Shown piece by piece: positions 5,734 to 7,491 of a stretch of 7,491 bases of DNA. The position numbers were made by a program, and so were the translations under genes. Under the pieces are notes generated by a model. That model was not told where the DNA came from, made no database searches, and saw only the letters and a program-made list of their open reading frames with translations. The number at the start of each line of letters is the position of its first letter. The first letter of the stretch is position 1. Origin of the DNA: Candidatus Thorarchaeota archaeon (GTDB lineage Archaea; Asgardarchaeota; Thorarchaeia; Thorarchaeales; Thorarchaeaceae); the NCBI GenBank assembly GCA_030642465.1, contig DAOWNS010000085.1, positions 1 to 7,491 of the forward strand, read 5' to 3'.

Positions 5734-5777
5734 GCGCAATGCCTGCGGGTATTGTCTTTAAGTTCTATTAATTGCGC
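5734..5777 (-). promoter_or_regulatory. candidate promoter and inverted repeat upstream of the membrane-protein gene
   Basis: GCGCAAT (5734-5740) and ATTGCGC (5771-5777) are perfect 7-bp inverted copies 30 bp apart. Between them on the minus strand lie TATA-like CTTAAAG (about 5757-5763) and AATTAATAG. A start about 25 bases beyond the first would fall near 5735, leaving a leader of about 12 bases with the GGTGA ribosome site. The repeats flank the putative TATA box and could be operator half-sites or a long stem. No promoter is strong enough to be sure. Confidence 0.3.
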
Positions 5778-5811
5778 CATGTTTGACCTTTCTACCGCTG
5801 GTCTTGGAATG

Positions 5812-5848
5812 AAAAAAGAAAGGGGCGCAGAGAGTCAGACTCTCTGCG
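5812..5848 (-). terminator. strong hairpin plus T-tract terminator of the solute-binding protein gene
   Basis: CGCAGAGAGT (5826-5835) pairs perfectly with ACTCTCTGCG (5839-5848) over 10 bp with a three-base loop. On the minus strand it is followed by CCCC, TTTC and six T (A-run 5812-5817). It lies about 25 bases after the stop of the solute-binding protein gene and separates that unit from the membrane-protein gene. The plus-strand side has no T tract. Confidence 0.85.
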
Positions 5849-5873
5849 TTCTAATCTATGTAGACTTTGGCTT

Positions 5874-7491
5874 CTACCCAGTCAGATAGATGTGGTAGAA
5901 GTAAACGTCGTGCATCGGGTTGCATCGATACTGGGCGTTGTACACATTGCTGCGAACGACGAGAAGGCTAGTTGACTGATAGACCCAGATGTATCCAGCA
6001 TGCTCAATGATTGCATCCTGAACTAGGCCGTAGAGTCGCTCTCGCTCAGCGATATCCTGTTCAACTGCGGCATCGTCAATCCAACCGTCGACTTCCGCTG
6101 AATTCCAGCCCGCTGACTCACCCAATCGTGCCCAATACCCGTATGTACCGGTACTCTTCACGTAGGGGGAAGCGTAGTTGTCCGGATCAGCGTAATCTGG
6201 AGCCCAGCCAATCATCCAACAACCAACTGTTCCATCAATGGCCGCACCGATGTAGTTTGACCATTCCATTCCCACAACGTCAATTGTGAGGTCTGTAGTG
6301 GGTTGAATTGCACCGTCCAACTCAAGCATGGCCATAATGCCATCCTTCATGAGCAACTGACACTTGCGGCGAACCTCGTTACCAGTGTTGTAGTACAACA
6401 CAAGATGATACGAGTTATTGGTCAGAATAGCTTGAAGGCCGTCATCGTTCATCGCTGCATTCCAGGAATCCTTTGCCTTTTCCAGGTCATATGGATACTG
6501 ATATGCAGTGTAGTTGTGGGCAAACATTCCAATCGGGATTGGTCCCTGTCCTTGGACACCAAAGCCGTTGATAACAGTATCAATAGCAGTCTGGTAATCG
6601 AATGCGAAGCTGAAGCTTTGCCTGACGTTCTTGAGTCGGTATGGGTTCTCAATAACCTTACCTAGCGTAGTTTCGTTTATGGTGTCGGACATCGTGAAGT
6701 GGATGTCTGCTATGCTGAAGGTCGGGTATTTCGCCCATATCTTGATGCTGGGGAGAAGACTCTGAACAGTCCCAGTGTTGGCCGCAAAATCGGGGGCCGA
6801 CACGTTGTTGTAGAGCTCGAAAGCATGAGTCGCTGGCAAGTAGCTGCCCTGCGAATCTCCAGTCTGGATGTTCTCGAGTCTGCTGGTGACTTCCTCGTTT
6901 GTCTTAATGATGACCGTGTCAACCGAACCCGCGTATGGGAACATTGTCTTGGCATCATCTGCACGCCAGTAGTCTTCAAACTTCTCCATGACGACTCTCT
7001 CGTCTATCACCCATTCTGTCATCTCGTACGGTCCAGTGCCGCAAGTGTTCTCATCAATGTAGGTAGTGTGAGAACCAACGACAATGCCACCGTGGGCTTC
7101 CACCCAAGTTGGGCTGATCATGGCACCAACTTCATAGGTGATTGCAGCCAGGAAAGGTGTGTAGGCGTAGGCTAGCTTGATTATGATTACGAATTCACTA
7201 ACCACAGTCAAAGCGCCGGTGCCTGCTTCGTTTTCGGCTACCCAGGCAGTGTAGTTGCCTAGGTGATCCGCAGCGGTACCTCCGAAGACCGCATCTTCAA
7301 TAGCTGCGCCACCGTAGATCGGCTCGGCAACCATCCATACAGGACCACTCGGGTCGAATGTTCCCAACATTCTCTCGAAGTTGTACCTGACACACGAAGC
7401 GTTGAATGGTGTTCCATCATGGAATGTGACTCCTTCACGCAGAGTGAAGGTGTATTCCAACCCATCGGCTGAGATGCTCAAGTCTGACGCC
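5874..7491 (-). CDS. ABC transporter solute-binding protein, family 5 (oligopeptide/dipeptide type), N-terminus outside window
   Basis: This is an extracytoplasmic binding protein that delivers peptides, or similar small solutes, to an ABC importer. 538 codons are visible; the frame is open at the right edge, so the signal or lipoprotein region and perhaps 60-100 residues are missing. The first visible residues (DGLEYTFTLREGV, then FHDGTPF) are the conserved early block of family 5. They are followed by GTGPYEMTEW and EDYW, then NVRQSFSFAFD with GQGPIPIG, and near the C-terminus GWAPDYADPDNY. At least six N-X-S/T sequons (for example NAS, NYT, NVS, NET, NNS) fit a glycosylated archaeal surface protein. 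There is no C-terminal membrane anchor; the protein ends FYHIYLTG. A strong terminator follows directly, so this is the last gene of its transcript. Permease and ATPase genes, if linked, lie to the right. Substrate cannot be told from sequence. Confidence 0.95.
   Translation of the reverse strand, partial: ASDLSISADGLEYTFTLREGVTFHDGTPFNASCVRYNFERMLGTFDPSGPVWMVAEPIYGGAAIEDAVFGGTAADHLGNYTAWVAENEAGTGALTVVSEFVIIIKLAYAYTPFLAAITYEVGAMISPTWVEAHGGIVVGSHTTYIDENTCGTGPYEMTEWVIDERVVMEKFEDYWRADDAKTMFPYAGSVDTVIIKTNEEVTSRLENIQTGDSQGSYLPATHAFELYNNVSAPDFAANTGTVQSLLPSIKIWAKYPTFSIADIHFTMSDTINETTLGKVIENPYRLKNVRQSFSFAFDYQTAIDTVINGFGVQGQGPIPIGMFAHNYTAYQYPYDLEKAKDSWNAAMNDDGLQAILTNNSYHLVLYYNTGNEVRRKCQLLMKDGIMAMLELDGAIQPTTDLTIDVVGMEWSNYIGAAIDGTVGCWMIGWAPDYADPDNYASPYVKSTGTYGYWARLGESAGWNSAEVDGWIDDAAVEQDIAERERLYGLVQDAIIEHAGYIWVYQSTSLLVVRSNVYNAQYRCNPMHDVYFYHIYLTG

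Noticed and set aside
1..7491. CRISPR array, insertion sequence, tRNA or rRNA
   Set aside because: There is no regularly spaced repeat, transposase-like frame, terminal inverted repeats, or T-loop/anticodon-like structure anywhere in the window.

Overview
The window looks like chromosomal DNA of an anaerobic or microaerophilic archaeon of moderate GC content. Three things point to an archaeon: a BRE/TATA-like promoter (about 2551-2563) where a bacterial -35/-10 pair would be expected, a flavodiiron protein plus rubrerythrin pair, and an exported family-5 solute-binding protein rich in N-X-S/T sequons. The protein style would fit an Asgard (Thorarchaeota-like) genome, but this is an impression from sequence style; no marker gene here proves it.

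Layout. (a) Bases 1-468: a possible CDS fragment at the left edge (minus), about 340 bp without a recognisable gene, then a hairpin plus oligo-T terminator for the gene to its right. (b) 469-2366, minus strand: rubrerythrin, preceded by an A-type flavodiiron protein. Together they form an oxygen and peroxide reduction module. (c) 2367-2634: a divergent intergenic region with a TATA box and a perfect 12-bp palindrome for the rightward genes, and a TATA-like box with an inverted repeat for the leftward flavodiiron gene. (d) 2635-4824, plus strand: two adjacent, clearly homologous carbamoyltransferases. They resemble the N-acetylornithine/N-succinylornithine (ArgF') and YgeW-type 'knotted' transcarbamylases more than classical ornithine carbamoyltransferase. 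(e) 4833-5723, minus: a multi-pass membrane protein of unknown function that converges on the second carbamoyltransferase with only 8 bp between stop codons. (f) 5812-5848: a strong terminator for the gene to its right. (g) 5874-7491, minus: the C-terminal part of an oligopeptide/dipeptide-type ABC transporter solute-binding protein, cut by the window edge.

The most interesting element is the carbamoyltransferase pair. The first copy keeps all recognisable catalytic motifs (SLRTR, HPCQ, HCLP) and the proline-rich AYSPS/KPL loop of knotted transcarbamylases. The second keeps SVRTR and HPCQ but has HCGP in place of HCLP, has lost the prolines and KPL of the loop, and has YSRNW where the first has YPKAW. 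This suggests either a two-component (heteromeric) enzyme or a second enzyme with a new amine substrate. No other arginine-pathway or carbamate-kinase gene lies in the window to settle the substrate. I saw no mobile element, CRISPR array, tRNA or rRNA.
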